NCBI GenBank assembly: GCA_963573305.1
Contig: OY754329.1
Span: forward strand, 136,139,422 to 136,203,421
Reading direction: 5' to 3'
DNA from: Pyrrhosoma nymphula
Taxonomy: Eukaryota; Arthropoda; Insecta; Odonata; Coenagrionidae
DNA length: 64,000 nucleotides
The position numbers were made by a program, and so were the translations under genes. The notes below the pieces were generated by a model that searched no databases, was not told the DNA's origin, and saw only the letters and a list, made by a program, of their open reading frames with translations. Each line of letters opens with the position of its first letter. Position 1 is the first letter of the stretch. Positions 35,131 to 46,850 of the stretch are shown piece by piece.

Positions 35131-38100
35131 TTGAGTCTGCTTAGCGTCGTTGAATATTCATCAGACTCCTCTCATAGGGCGCAAACGTGCCGTGAACGCA
35201 ATCGTTTGATTTTTACGAAACATTTTGAGCTGTCAATATCGATGAGTTGCGTGAAAGCCGGTATTTTCGCTTTAGCTGAGCTAGGAAATATTTTAATGTC
35301 ATATTTCTTTGTTAGCTTTGCCTAGAAACACGGTTAACTTCAATAAAAAATGTATATTCTTCCAAGGTAGCGAATTAGGTGCGTTGCAGAGATAATGGAA
35401 GTGACAAAACTGTTTCCTTGTGCCACAACCGTCCGAATAATTTAACGAAATTGAGTAATATGATGAGTAAATTTAAGTTTTCGCACTGGGATAGTAATTT
35501 CTCAATCATTAACGCACCTTTCGAATTATCAGCTATTGACTTAACCCAAAACTGTTGATTCGGTATTCATCGTTTCAATGAGGATAGGCTACTAATAAAA
35601 TGCGAATTAGTTAACACATGTCTCGGCCAGGAATACGAAAGTTGCCAAGGAGAAACTTGATAACATAAGGAGTCTCTGAAAATTTATGTGTTTCTCACCC
35701 GGATGGGCTGATGAAGATTCTTAAGTGTGGATAATGCCGACTGGTAGAATTCAGATCAAAATTTCGAACCCTTTGTAAATATTTGCTTTCAATTCCACTC
35801 ATAATGTGAAACGCTCTTAACCCATTACACATCCTCCCCGTCTCTCCTCAAGGCTTGTTTTCACCTTCCCATTATACACTCTTCTTTCACTCCATTACGT
35901 ACCTAAGTGTAGGTAAGATGTCCGTTAAACACAAGATGATGGCCACCTTCATATTTGGCAGCTCTTACCGCACAAACAGTGCACTCTAATGTCATAAACT
36001 AATGATGTATTATGACTCTACGTAGGAAATGTTTGTTGTGTGATTGTTTATTTTATTACTGTCTATTGTTATTCCGAGAGATTCCCTTGTAAGAAACCGC
36101 GTTATCCTCAATAATTCATTTCAATTGATAAAACGTTTCCTCAGAATCTTATAAGTATCCCCTGCAATGTATGTTGCTACGCCCTACTATTCGCTTAGCG
36201 GGTTGCCGACATAGTAGGAAGACATTTTTTTTTCGTGACGCATACATTAGCGTGATACTATCCCCGTCCACCGTCTTGTGGTCTCAATAAAATAAAATTT
36301 CTTTGATGTATAAAACTTGGAGTAAACGTTTTTTTGTGATGTCGGGGGTTTAGTGTTCTCAAAGAACTCAAAAGAAGTCGTAAATCCTCGTTAACCAGTT
36401 TAAAATTGCAAATCAGGTGGCGTCATCGACATATATTGAGCACCTGAGGTCATTAGCGTATTCATGCATCCAGTGTTAAATTTCCGCAAAGAAAATATTC
36501 ACCGTTAATGTATAATAATGGTTTAGCCACAAAGCATTCATTATTTAGTTTTGCTCTGTGATTTTTTCAGTTCACCTTCTTATTTTCCTCTATTTAACTT
36601 CTTGAATTTTCCTCTTCATCCCAATTTATATTCGAAAACAATTATATTTTAAATGATTTATTGGTGAATTGACTTTTGAAATTGAAGATTCCGTATTTTT
36701 TAATATTTACTTCATTTAAATTCCGAAGACCCTTGACACATCTCCTTAGTGGTAGTGGTTCATTCTCTTATACGGGTACTGAAATTAAACAAATTTCTGT
36801 ACTAAATTTGAATTTGTACCCTTTATGTGTGATTTTAGAAACTTTTGCATTCTTTATGTAGCAATTTTAACGCAATATATGTGTAGTAAGTTTACGAAAT
36901 GAATACCTTATAAGCACATAGCGTATTAAATCGTATTTTAAATGTACATTTGCCTAATCTTTGGTTTATATTGTACCTCAGAATACCCTTAAGTATTAGA
37001 ACAATTAAAATGAATGCTAGCTTCAAAATGACGAAGCTATATTTCTTAGAGAGGAAATATGATAGCTGCCAATGGTGCTTGAAGAAGAGAGGCCTCGATA
37101 AATCAATGTATTTAAACAAAACTCTGAAGGAAACAATAACACTCGAACATTTATTCACCTTCTTGATTCGGGCTAAATGGACGCGCCCTAGAAAAGAGGG
37201 AGAATAGTCAATGCCGTCCAACAGATGATTTTCGCAAATGGCCTTGCCGTAGTCACGGGAGGGGAGCACTTACAAAGCCCAACACGTCCGAGGATCTAAT
37301 TCTGGGAAATGCGATGAAAGAGAGAGGTTCTGTTCCCGTGTCCGGAAACATCAACAAAAGTGGAGGAGGGCCTTGAGTTGCTGGGCGGTCGCATTAATTA
37401 TAAAAAGAATGGTTTAAAAGATCTAAACAGAGTGGGAGGAAGGTCAAAAAACTGCACATGGCGCGAAATAAGATGCCTACGTGATGAATGCTCGTCGTCA
37501 AACTCGCAGCTATGATTGGGGTGAGTTACTATTACGATCATCCTATATTGTTCTCGAAATAAGAAGATATTACTCTCAAGCATCGCGCTTGTGTTATCAG
37601 TTAATTCCAAAATCGTAATTACGTGGTTTTCTTTTACGAACTTCCCACTGTAAACAGTTACCATGGTATCTAATTGAATATTGTCCCGTGATTGCATTTC
37701 CCCTTTTAAAAATTTAGTTGCCTTAAAGGGACATTTGCGATTAAAGTTGCGATTTTTATGAATTCATAATTGAAGAATGAATCGATCAAAATATTAGGTC
37801 TTCCAGTTTTTTTAGTTTATTCCGTCAACGTTTTTTTTGCTTCTCTATGGCATACAATTTGTTTTCAAGTTGATTTAGTTGTCTGAAAATTTTCGGAGTT
37901 TTGCGTGAAAATAATCCTACAGTAACGTCTATTATTGAGGTTATCGCCGCTATGAAAGAGTTCAATTTAGATCCAAATTGATGTGCACATGGCCGTAGAC
38001 AGGACTTAGATATTTTTCTTACTTTCTTAGATGGTTAAAATATGCTTTGTAAATTCAAGAAATATGTAATACTGTCACACTGTGCTTTTTTTATTTACGC

Positions 38101-38477
38101 AGCGTCAAGCGGAGCTGAATAAATTCTACGTACAGGAATAGCATCACGTGCGCAACCTTTCTCCCTGACGGCTCCTCATTTCCACACAGCTGTTGACTCA
38201 AGTCCACCGCGCAGTAGCCCTGATTATCCCGTTTTTCTTTCATCCTCATCTTCGCTAATTGTGTAAAAAGTTACTCAGATAATTTCTACAGCCTCTCGCC
38301 CTCGTTTATGGCTGTTGGTATTACGGAGGACCGGAAGATGAATTGGTTTTCTAGCGTACAAGTCAATCTCCTTCCCTTTCCTGTCGTCGATTAATCACAT
38401 CAACGCGAGGTGTAGTTCACTACCTCCAGGAAATCAACGTATCTTCAGTTCGATGAGGGCACAGAAAACACTTCAAT

Positions 38478-38548
38478 TCCACAAAATTATAAATCTGAAC
38501 GACCACGGTTTCGATGCAGCGCATCATCTTAGTATACAATTTTGTGGG
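38478..38548. mobile_element. Short foldback with hammerhead-like tip, minus strand
   Basis: TCCACAAAATTATA at the left mirrors TATACAATTTTGTGGGA at the right. The minus strand reads CTAAGA, T-GATGC-GCT-GCATC, GAAA, CCGTGGTC. Helix II is five perfect pairs, and helix III ACC/GGT closes with GT. The CTGANGA box has lost its G, so it is probably inactive. The TCCACAA start is shared with 25515-25615. Confidence 0.65.
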
Positions 38549-38944
38549 ATTTCAGGGTTTTCTTTTCTATCACCATGAAAGAATTCCACTTAGTAAAGCT
38601 GGACTCACCTTCCATCTCTAGTTCGTATGTCGATCGTGGAACATCGCATCCTTCAACGTAAGTTTCCATTGCGGCGTTATAGTAGGTGTTATTATAAGAT
38701 GCGACCGACAGCTTAGGCCAATGAAGCCATCAAGCACTGTTAGATAGGTATGTAAATGTAGAACTATTTGCGACGTGGAGGGAGATTTGACAGAAACCCG
38801 GCGTCGAGATAAGCGTACTCATTATAAATGACCCAAGTGCAGATTTACTTCCATCCGAAGGACACAGGAGGTTCACACACCGTCCTCGGAGGTGCTCCCC
38901 ACAAGGCACCTGAGTAGACCTTGGAATTCCGTGGCAAATCTTCA

Positions 38945-38970
38945 AAACTGCCAGTATTCGAACCAGGGAC
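38945..38970 (-). repeat. SINE B-box fragment, minus strand
   Basis: GGTTCGAATAC on the minus strand (38963-38953) with CCCTGGT before it. Other parts of the element are not recognised. Confidence 0.4.
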
Positions 38971-39849
38971 CTCAGGATAGAAATCCGGAACTCTTCCCTC
39001 CTACTACCCTGATTTCCGAAACATTCTTTTCCGAATCGTATCCCATCGATTTAGTGAGTGAGCAAAAGTAATTTACTATGGTAACTGGCACAAGCAGAAA
39101 TCGTTTAGAATTTCGATAGCAAATGCAAATGACCTCTGCAGTTCATTTCCTCTTTACAAAAATGCCTGATTTTGCGTGAATTATGTGATGTACACGTGTG
39201 CTTTTCGCCAGAATGAGTTGAAATAGGTAAGCCCTCAGTTGAGAACTTCCTAATTGGAAAAAAGGCTTGCTCGCATTGCGTTGAGAAACCTCCTCTAAAT
39301 GTTTCCACGAAGTTTCGGGTCTTCAGCATTTCCACGTAGTTCATCAACTTTCCTCGTCTCGTTTCATCACGCCGCGGCCTGAGACGAAAATATCTTAATA
39401 GGTGATTCTGCGCATTACTACCGAATCTTGAGTATTTTGTTTTTATTGCTTCAGTCTTCGGCTATAACGAAGTTTCATGGTCCGATTCCAATATAGCATT
39501 CGCAACTTGTGATATTGCCTTACGACCCGTATCCAAGAAATGCGTTACAATGTGCGGAAGTTAGTCATCTTAGGTTGGCTGAAATAACAAACAATCGAAA
39601 ATTTCCGCACGCTGATTGGCGGCCTGTCGTCATGCACGTAAATCGAGAAGTTTGTTTACGAAAGAATATGCAAAACACCGCTCGGTGATTGGCAGTTCGT
39701 TTACCTGTGCGTAACTTACGAATTTACAAAGCAACTAAATAGTGCATATTGGGACGCAGCGTGTATACGACAGAAGTTACTGCAAATATTACATGCACAA
39801 TATTACGAGTTTATTACGATTTTAGATGTTTTGATTAGTTTATCCGTGC

Positions 39850-39915
39850 GCTGCCCTGGCAGCACAAAATTCGCGGGCTCGATTCCTGTCCCTGGCGCAT
39901 GTCATGTTTGCCATT
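39850..39915 (+). repeat. SINE fragment with B box
   Basis: GGCTCGATTCC (39876-39886) preceded by an A-box-like CTGCCCTGGCAGC. No acceptor stem pairing, so it is not called a tRNA. Confidence 0.4.
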
Positions 39916-40859
39916 CAGATTGTCGCTCAAGTTTAAATTTCTTCGGAGCATTTTTGCGATATCAGTTGTTAAACTGTTATTTATAAAACTGTACTTGGTC
40001 TCGATTTAACCTTTTCTTAAAACGTGTTTTAGGAAAATTTTCTCCGTAACCGAGCTTCGAGAACCTTAGGTTAATTATACGACGCGGTATTAGGTTAGCA
40101 GTTGGTGCACTTCAAACCCAAATGTACCTTGAAGTGCTACTGATAAGTAGGATGGGACCGATCACGTGACTTTACAGGTCGTGGGAAACAACAACAAACA
40201 GCAGTTCGCTTCAGCTAGAATGCACGAATAGCGAGCGCACTTGAGTAATGGAATTGTGATAACTGAATTAAACAACACTGGTGCTAATATAAAAGTTGAG
40301 CTTTTTTGTAATATTTCGTGCCCTGTGATTTCATCAACAATTTAACGGTTGCCCTCCACTTTAACGGTGTTTGCTAAGGGAATTGTTTTCAACGGGAGAG
40401 CAGAGCATACGTGCGGTGATTGGTCTAACCGCATTCATTCCGCCATATTGTCCACCTGCTCATTTCGTGTATTACTACCGAAATATTTTTTCGTTGGCTC
40501 AGTTCCTTCTCACTATCTCTCCCCTTTGGGAAAAACGGCGGTTAAGACGAAGAGGAGGACATTAAGTTCTAAGTCTTACTATCCATAACTTATAAAAGCA
40601 ACAAGTTAGGCTGTACTAAGCTACCGACGTCTATTTTTTTCATTGCTTCTGTGCCCACCAACACCCTATCGTTAAAAAAAACGCCAGTTCAGAGTCAGCA
40701 CTCTCCCTTCCCCTTAGGAAGAAGCTTGGAAGATACATTGCGAAACCGCATCTCCGTCGAGGGAGAGAGAAGCCAAGCGCATTCTTAGGCTCGGGAGTAA
40801 GGGAAGACAATCGCTAGAAATCTGAAGATAGCCGCGGAAGTCTTCTTTTGACGTAGGAA

Positions 40860-41010
40860 GCATGGAGCCAGCGGTGTGGAGGGGGGTCGTGGAGAGGGGC
40901 AGGAGGAGGGGAGGTGAGTGAGTTGGTGGGGGGAAGGGGAGGGGACGTGGGGTGAGTTTTAGAAAGGAGGAAAGTTGGGGGGGGAGGGGCAAGGGGGAAG
41001 ATAGGGTAAG
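40860..41010 (+). promoter_or_regulatory. G-run cluster upstream of exon G
   Basis: Many runs of three to eight G within about 150 bp (for example 40923-40952 and 40976-40996), ending some 40 bp before a C-rich pyrimidine tract at the exon G acceptor. G-runs in introns can recruit hnRNP F/H-type factors or form G-quadruplexes. The role here is inferred from position. Confidence 0.4.
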
Positions 41011-41051
41011 CTCCCCGTGTTCCCCCGACCCCTCTTCCCGTTCCCCCTTAG

Positions 41052-41177
41052 ATCTTTCCCTCCGGGACAGCCTCAGTCTAGATTCAGGCATAGTCACACA
41101 AGACACACAACAGCATCGCCCGCCCGGTACATCAACAAGCCCCGCCAAGTTCTCAAGCCCCGCGCTCTCTCAGCAAG
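41052..41177 (+). CDS. Exon G, Ser-rich symmetric exon
   Basis: 126 nt with a strong C/T-rich acceptor (CTTCCCGTTCCCCCTTAG|) and donor CAAG|GTGAGG. Phase 1 in and out. The frame reads L-S-L-R-D-S-L-S-L-D-S-G-I-V-T-Q, then QDTQQHRPPGTSTSPAKFSS and P-A-L-S-Q-Q. The paired S-L-x-x-S-L-S-L words and S-P sites suit a phosphorylated linker, in keeping with exons B-D. It cannot join directly to exon E (phase 0), so an exon is missing in between or this belongs to another transcript of the gene. The minus-strand frame over the same bases is a low-complexity shadow. Confidence 0.65.
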
Positions 41178-41179
41178 GT

Positions 41180-41660
41180 GAGGACACCACACAGGTGGAA
41201 TAAAAGGTCGCGAGCGAAATATCTCTATTTTGTGCGTCGCCTCGGCCCGTCTCTTCCTCCCTCCTTAACCTCGGGAGCTGCTTCGTTCGTCCTCTTCGAG
41301 GGGTTATTCCGAGCGGTGCCGTATTTACGTGTTTCCTCGCCGAGTCAAAAAGAGAGGGACGGCAAGGAACAGGTGATAACCAGGAACGGGAGAGTTCTGT
41401 GTGTCCATCTTTCGAGTTTTAGTCTCGGGGCCTTCTTTAAATTTAAGAGAGAAGTGTCTTTTCAAGCCGTGGAAGGTTGCATCGCAGCCACGCAAATGCG
41501 AGAGGAGTAATCACGTTGTTCTCTGCACCACGTGCTGTGTGCCAGAAAGTGATATTGCACGAAGAATACCAGGAGCTGTTGTGTGTCGGATCCAGTGTCT
41601 GGTGGTAAAAGTTTAACCGGATACCTCCTCGTGCTCCCGGACGTTGGATTCTCCCGGAAA
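41180..41660 (+). promoter_or_regulatory. Possible internal promoter / untranslated exon
   Basis: The sequence just after exon G stays GC-rich for about 480 bp, unlike other introns. GGAATAAAAGGTCG near 41198 resembles a TATA box. No conserved coding frame is seen (frames of 71-110 codons overlap each other). A promoter for a shorter isoform would be consistent, but nothing proves it. Confidence 0.25.
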
Positions 41661-44600
41661 AATAGGTGGTGAATGATGAGGATTGGATTGTCCTACGATA
41701 TGGCATTTTCGTCTCGGCAGTGATTTATCTGATTTTTCTCGTTTTTTGTGGTAGTGATAATTCCCGATGCCTTGGTTATATCGAAAAGTCAAACGTAAAT
41801 TGCAATTACATGAACTATATAATGTTGAATGAACCCGTGGCGAAAGGGCTACGAGATTCCCAAGGGCCCTTTCACGGTTTTAACTGCATGGGCAGGAGTA
41901 GGCATTTGTAGGATCGTCAATTCTCGGAGAGTAAAAGGGAGTGAGCAAGTTCTTGGGAGTAAAAATTATTGTCCTTCTTTAATCCCGTTCATTCGTTTGT
42001 TGTGTTAGATACGTCAATTAATATTAACAATTTTATCGAGGTTGTGCATATCTTATGCGAAATTTGAATACCAAATTTAGAAATAAATCGTGAACTGAAT
42101 GAATAAACAGCGTGACAAGTCCTCCGTTAGAATAAAAATGAAAGTCAAGTCAATGAAAGAAGTCAATGAAACGAAAAGGTTTAAATTCGAGTTGCTCAGT
42201 CTATACTGCATAGTTTAATAACAACAATGTAAGCTATCTTTTGCTTGACAGTACAACAACTCTCCTTTGAATTTTTTTCCAAATATCTATTTTTATGTGT
42301 AACGACCTTCTGAATGTGTGGATAATATTTGTTTGTTGTAGAAAGATGATTATAAGATTTTTTCATCCTCTAGTTTGAAGTGGGAAGACATTTCCCGTGT
42401 ATACACTCAATGATGAACACATTTTCCCCCTCAAGAAGCTGATAAAATACTGTTTGAAATGAATAACAAAAGAAGTTTCCGTATTTACCTGTTGCAAGTC
42501 TTTAAGAAAAACGAGGAACGAGCGCTTACTTTGGCTCCAGCGCCTTTCAGAATACTTTATTTCTGTCTTGTAATTAAAGATGAATGTAATAGTGCTCTCT
42601 TTGTTTTAAATGTAAATTATCAGCTGTTTCTATGCAAACATTTAGCATGGGGTTGCTGTATCACATACAAATCTGAAGGAAAGAGACATACATTCTTTTA
42701 ACGATCAGAGATAAATTATTCTGAAGCCATAAGCCGGAATCATTTAATTTTTATTTTACCCCATTTCGCACACCCATTTGGCTGAGAATATGATTTCAAC
42801 ATGTCATATTATGATCTACATGTTTCATTTTTTAATTTGTTTATTCACTTGATTGCTTATTTTAGGTTTGTATCGATATTTTCAATTTTTTTACATCGGC
42901 TTTCTTTTACATCCAAGCACATGATACAGTTACCGATATTGTATTTATCATCTTACCAATAGTTTATTTCTACCGATCATATCTTGTCTTTTGGTGTCGA
43001 CCGTGAATTACGTAAAAGGTTGGATTGGAAAAGAAGGAATAGACAAAAATTCGAGGATATTTCTTGCCATTTTCAAGTTTCCTGAGATAAACTGCAGAGT
43101 CTATGAAGGTGTTCGCCTAATTTTAAGAACGGTCTTCAACCCATAAAATTCCAGCCACTTCTCCAAACTGCAACTGCTCTTGAATTCTAAGAAGCGATTC
43201 CACTCAACCACAGAGGCAAAGGGGGTTGCAAGCGAACCCTTTAAGTGAACGCTATTGAAACATTCCACGTGGAAAGCCCGCCTAGAGATGAAAATTCTCT
43301 GGCATCCTATCATAGATGGCCTGGTGCGCGGGGATCTTTATCAAAACGCGAGTTCAAAAATATGATTGCTGAGAAAGATGTAAACCACAGTAAAACCACT
43401 GGATGTCACTATCACAAGATAAAATGCAGTCTATCTAAATAAAGCTTGATCAAAATTATTCATTTGTAAATTAATTGGAGAAAATGGAAGTACATATTCT
43501 GATAGGCTTCGGACCAAAGTAAACACTGGTCCCTCGTTGTTCTTCAACGCTTGCAAAGACTAATTTGGATACTTTTCTGGTTATTCATGCACAATAATCT
43601 TATTTTTCCACCCTCTCGGTGGGAGAGTGGCTAAATAAGTCAATCGATTTTTTTATCGGTGTCATACCAATGAAGAGTAGGTAATGATTGATTATTGCTA
43701 TTCTTCTACTATCTTAGCCAATAATATAGTTATGCCTCACTCGATCTCTTACTTATATTCAGCATATTTCTTTCCCGTGTACATAATATCCATTACGCTC
43801 TCTTTCTCCCTCTTTCTCCACATTCCACCTTACAAAATGGCCTTCAGTCTCCTTGATTACCTACGTCGTTTTGTAACTGAACGTTGTATTCACTCCCAAA
43901 AAACATTTTTAACACTTCATGTGTACATTGACGAGGGTTTGGACGGCAAAAGGGACTTAAAAGGTGTAAATCTTGTTCGATTGCAGCGAACTTATTATAA
44001 TTATCTCCACTCCACATCATCACTAGCAGTCGTCAATACGGAGAAAGATTTGCTGTAGCTCTCCACTACACTCTACTCCTTCCTAACCATTACATTCTAA
44101 CGTCTTCACTTGGACGTCCTTCATTGTCTGCCTGATGTACTCAATTTTTTGTCTTCCTGATGTACTCCATTTTTTTCTTCCTGTATAATTCTTCCCATTT
44201 ATTTCTCCTTCCATTAGCATTTTTTACAAGAGGCCATTGGGCAGCAATGTGCCAAATAAGTTTATCTCCTTCTTCTCAGAGTTTTCATTAAACTTTTTTT
44301 CTCTCAAGTTCTCCGTAAGACTTCTTCGTTGGTATTTATCTCTTAATCCATTAGACCTTCATTTTTATTCGGTAATAATACCTACTATTCTTCCAATCTC
44401 CCTTGCAACAATTCTGGATTGGCTGCCATGTAAAACTTTAAATTTATGCTTTAATGAATGTCTTACTTACTTTTAACTTGTGTTGCTGGCTCTTATTGTA
44501 AGTAGATTCTTCTTCTAGTAGATTGTCTTGTTTGCTAGGACTATTCTGTTCACGACGACTTTCGTGCTTAGAAAAACAGATAAAACTCGTGAATCTTCTT

Positions 44601-45199
44601 CATTATGCGATAACACCACATTTCCATTACTTCCTAGTCTTTTTTGCGTGCAGCTGTCATTGTCACATATTTTTCACTGGTCAGTACTCCATTTAGAGTC
44701 CGATAGGTGGGAAGTGTGCCCAGGGTGAATGAGATGGTGCTGCATAAACCTTGGGATGGGCACCGTCTCCTTCCGTCTTTCCGCTTTGCCCTCTCGCGGG
44801 AAGTGATTGACAGGTAGCCGAGTGTGCGTGCGGCTTTGGACGACGGCCGATCTCCCTCTGCGATCCCTCTCTCGCCTTAAATAACGCGGACACATCCATT
44901 TCGATTCCTAGGCGCGCTGCTAGCAAACGCTGGTACGCCCATGTACTGCACCCCGTTCTCTGTGCCAAGGGTACGCAAATAGGGGGTCTCGTTTTATGCT
45001 CTCGGGGAGAATGTGGTGGGCAGGATTTTCTTGGTTCCTTTAATTATCGTATGCTCATCCGTAACAGCACACGAAGTCCAAAGCAGACTTCAGATTTATT
45101 TTTCAAGCGTGAATGGCGAAATATGCTTGCATTTCTAATTGTTTCAGAAGGCAATAGACGACTTGGGTGACTGAGTTGAGAAAGTTGGGTGGTAACTGT

Positions 45200-45241
45200 A
45201 ATGATTAGGGTTATTTAGGAAATGATTAGGGTTATTTAGGA
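45200..45241 (+). repeat. Two perfect 21-bp tandem copies
   Basis: The 21-bp unit AATGATTAGGG plus TTATTTAGGA is repeated exactly at 45200-45220 and 45221-45241. It is a recent small duplication. Confidence 0.9.
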
Positions 45242-45404
45242 AATGGAAGAAAGGAAAGAGAGTATCCCGAAGCCTATCCTTAACGAAAGTCTCCGAAAAG
45301 TCTTTTAATTTTGACGTCAGGTCTAAAGAACGTTGTTCAGCACTTGGAATTGCTTTTCACAAGGCTTCAAAGTATAGATACAATTATTATTCCACTAGAA
45401 AACC

Positions 45405-45440
45405 TCCGCCACTACCGGGAATCAAACCAAAATTTTAACC
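45405..45440 (-). repeat. Degraded SINE B box, minus strand
   Basis: The minus strand reads GGTTTGATTCCCGG (45428-45415), a near-consensus polymerase III B box. The rest is too decayed to border. Confidence 0.35.
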
Positions 45441-46789
45441 GGTAAAATGCGCAATCGTCAATGTAGTGGATTCGTAAACCAGTTAAAGAGCCGAAAACTG
45501 AAGTACTAGGGGAAGGATTGTTGCCGTTCGGTGATGAGTTAGGTACCCATCGAAATAAGTGTAAAAATATATTATTATTAAAATATTGTTATTTTGAAAT
45601 ACGATGCAGGAATAATTTCGCTCGATAGCCGAATTGGGTGGATACCGTTAAAGAAATGCTTTACTTATGTGCCATAATTATCTTCTCTCATTTTATCTAC
45701 AGTTTTGATCCTTGGGATGTAACAGTTTCACTCCATTGATGAAATATTTTGAGAAATTCCGGAACTAAAAACACCGGACAGTTTTTCCAGGGTTGTGCAT
45801 AAAGCCATGCCATACGCATACGCAAACACTGTTGGCAACAGAGAGAGTGGAAAAATAAGCAAGTATAAAAAAATAAAGGGAGAACGATGGAGAGGGGTGG
45901 GAGGAACAGGAGGAGACGAAATAGAAAGAGGGGGGAACTCGGGGAAATCCCGCCCGCCTTCCATCATTCATTCCAGACTTCTATTTTCTACGCTTCGCTC
46001 CCTTTGCCATCCTCTCTGCTTTCGGGAATAATCGTCCGTGGCCATTCCGGCTAGCGGCTTGAGCCGTCCTAATATTCCCACCCCTTAATTCCTCTCACCC
46101 TTTCAAATACGTTCCCACAAACGCTCGCGTCCTCGAACTCCCTCCTCCCACAAAACCAAGACTCCCCTCTTCCCCTTTTCCTTCTTATTCTATATCGGGA
46201 TTTATCGCGGCGGTGTGCATCGTGAGCGTGGAGGGGACGAACGCAATAGATAGGAAGGGGTCATTCCCAAAACATGAGAGGGTTTTAATATATCCCTTTT
46301 TCACTTAACATTGAAATTTTTTGAGGAAGAGCTAAAACGTAATTGTTGGCAAACATTTTCTTGAAATGTTTGAGAAATTTAGTCGATTTCTTCCATAAAT
46401 TTTATGCCAATTTATTTCGTGAAATTTTCAATTAAAAATTTCCAGAAAAATGTTGTTGAAACGATTTTGAGGAATTAGAAAAAGTTCCATGCTATGACAT
46501 AATCCGTCTCAATAAATCCTGATTTAACTTAATGTTTGAATCATAAGTGTGCGCAGTTTTATTTAATCAAAAGTTTCAGGAATACTTCGGTTTTACGGGA
46601 AGTTTTACTGTGGGTGACTGGTATTTGGATCTCTTTTGAGAGTAGGGTGCTTGTCCATTAAATTTACAATCGACACCACCTTGAAAAAAACCCGAGAATG
46701 ATAGGTTCTGATTTGAGGCATGGTATTTTTTGTGAATAAGTGATTCAAAAGGGAAAATTGTATTTGACGGGAAAGCAATGCAGGCCGAT

Positions 46790-46850
46790 ATTAGATTGGC
46801 GTGATGGCCAGAGCCCGGATTCTAATCCCTGTTGGGGTGGATATTTTTCT
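46790..46850 (+). repeat. Degraded tRNA-like SINE
   Basis: TTGGCGTGATGGCC (A-box-like) followed closely by GGATTCTAATCC (46817-46828) and GGGGTGGATATTTTTC. This last part resembles the GGGAGGATTTTTCAC after the B box of the 8388-8583 SINE. Confidence 0.4.

Larger units (their letters stand above)
29823..41051 (+). other. Long interval between exons E and G
   Basis: 11.2 kb. At least one exon with phase 0 entry and phase 1 exit should lie here; the candidate is 31490-31601. Other contents are a SINE at 34290-34375, hairpin elements at 33828-33873 and 38478-38548, GC islands at 31365-31730 and 34560-35130, and SINE fragments near 38950 and 39880. Open frames at 32087-32560 and 33957-34298 show no domain or splice support. 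Confidence 0.55.

Noticed and set aside
40714..41148. 144-codon minus-strand frame over exon G
   Set aside because: Pro/Leu/Ser low-complexity translation of the purine-rich strand opposite a well-spliced + strand exon; a shadow.
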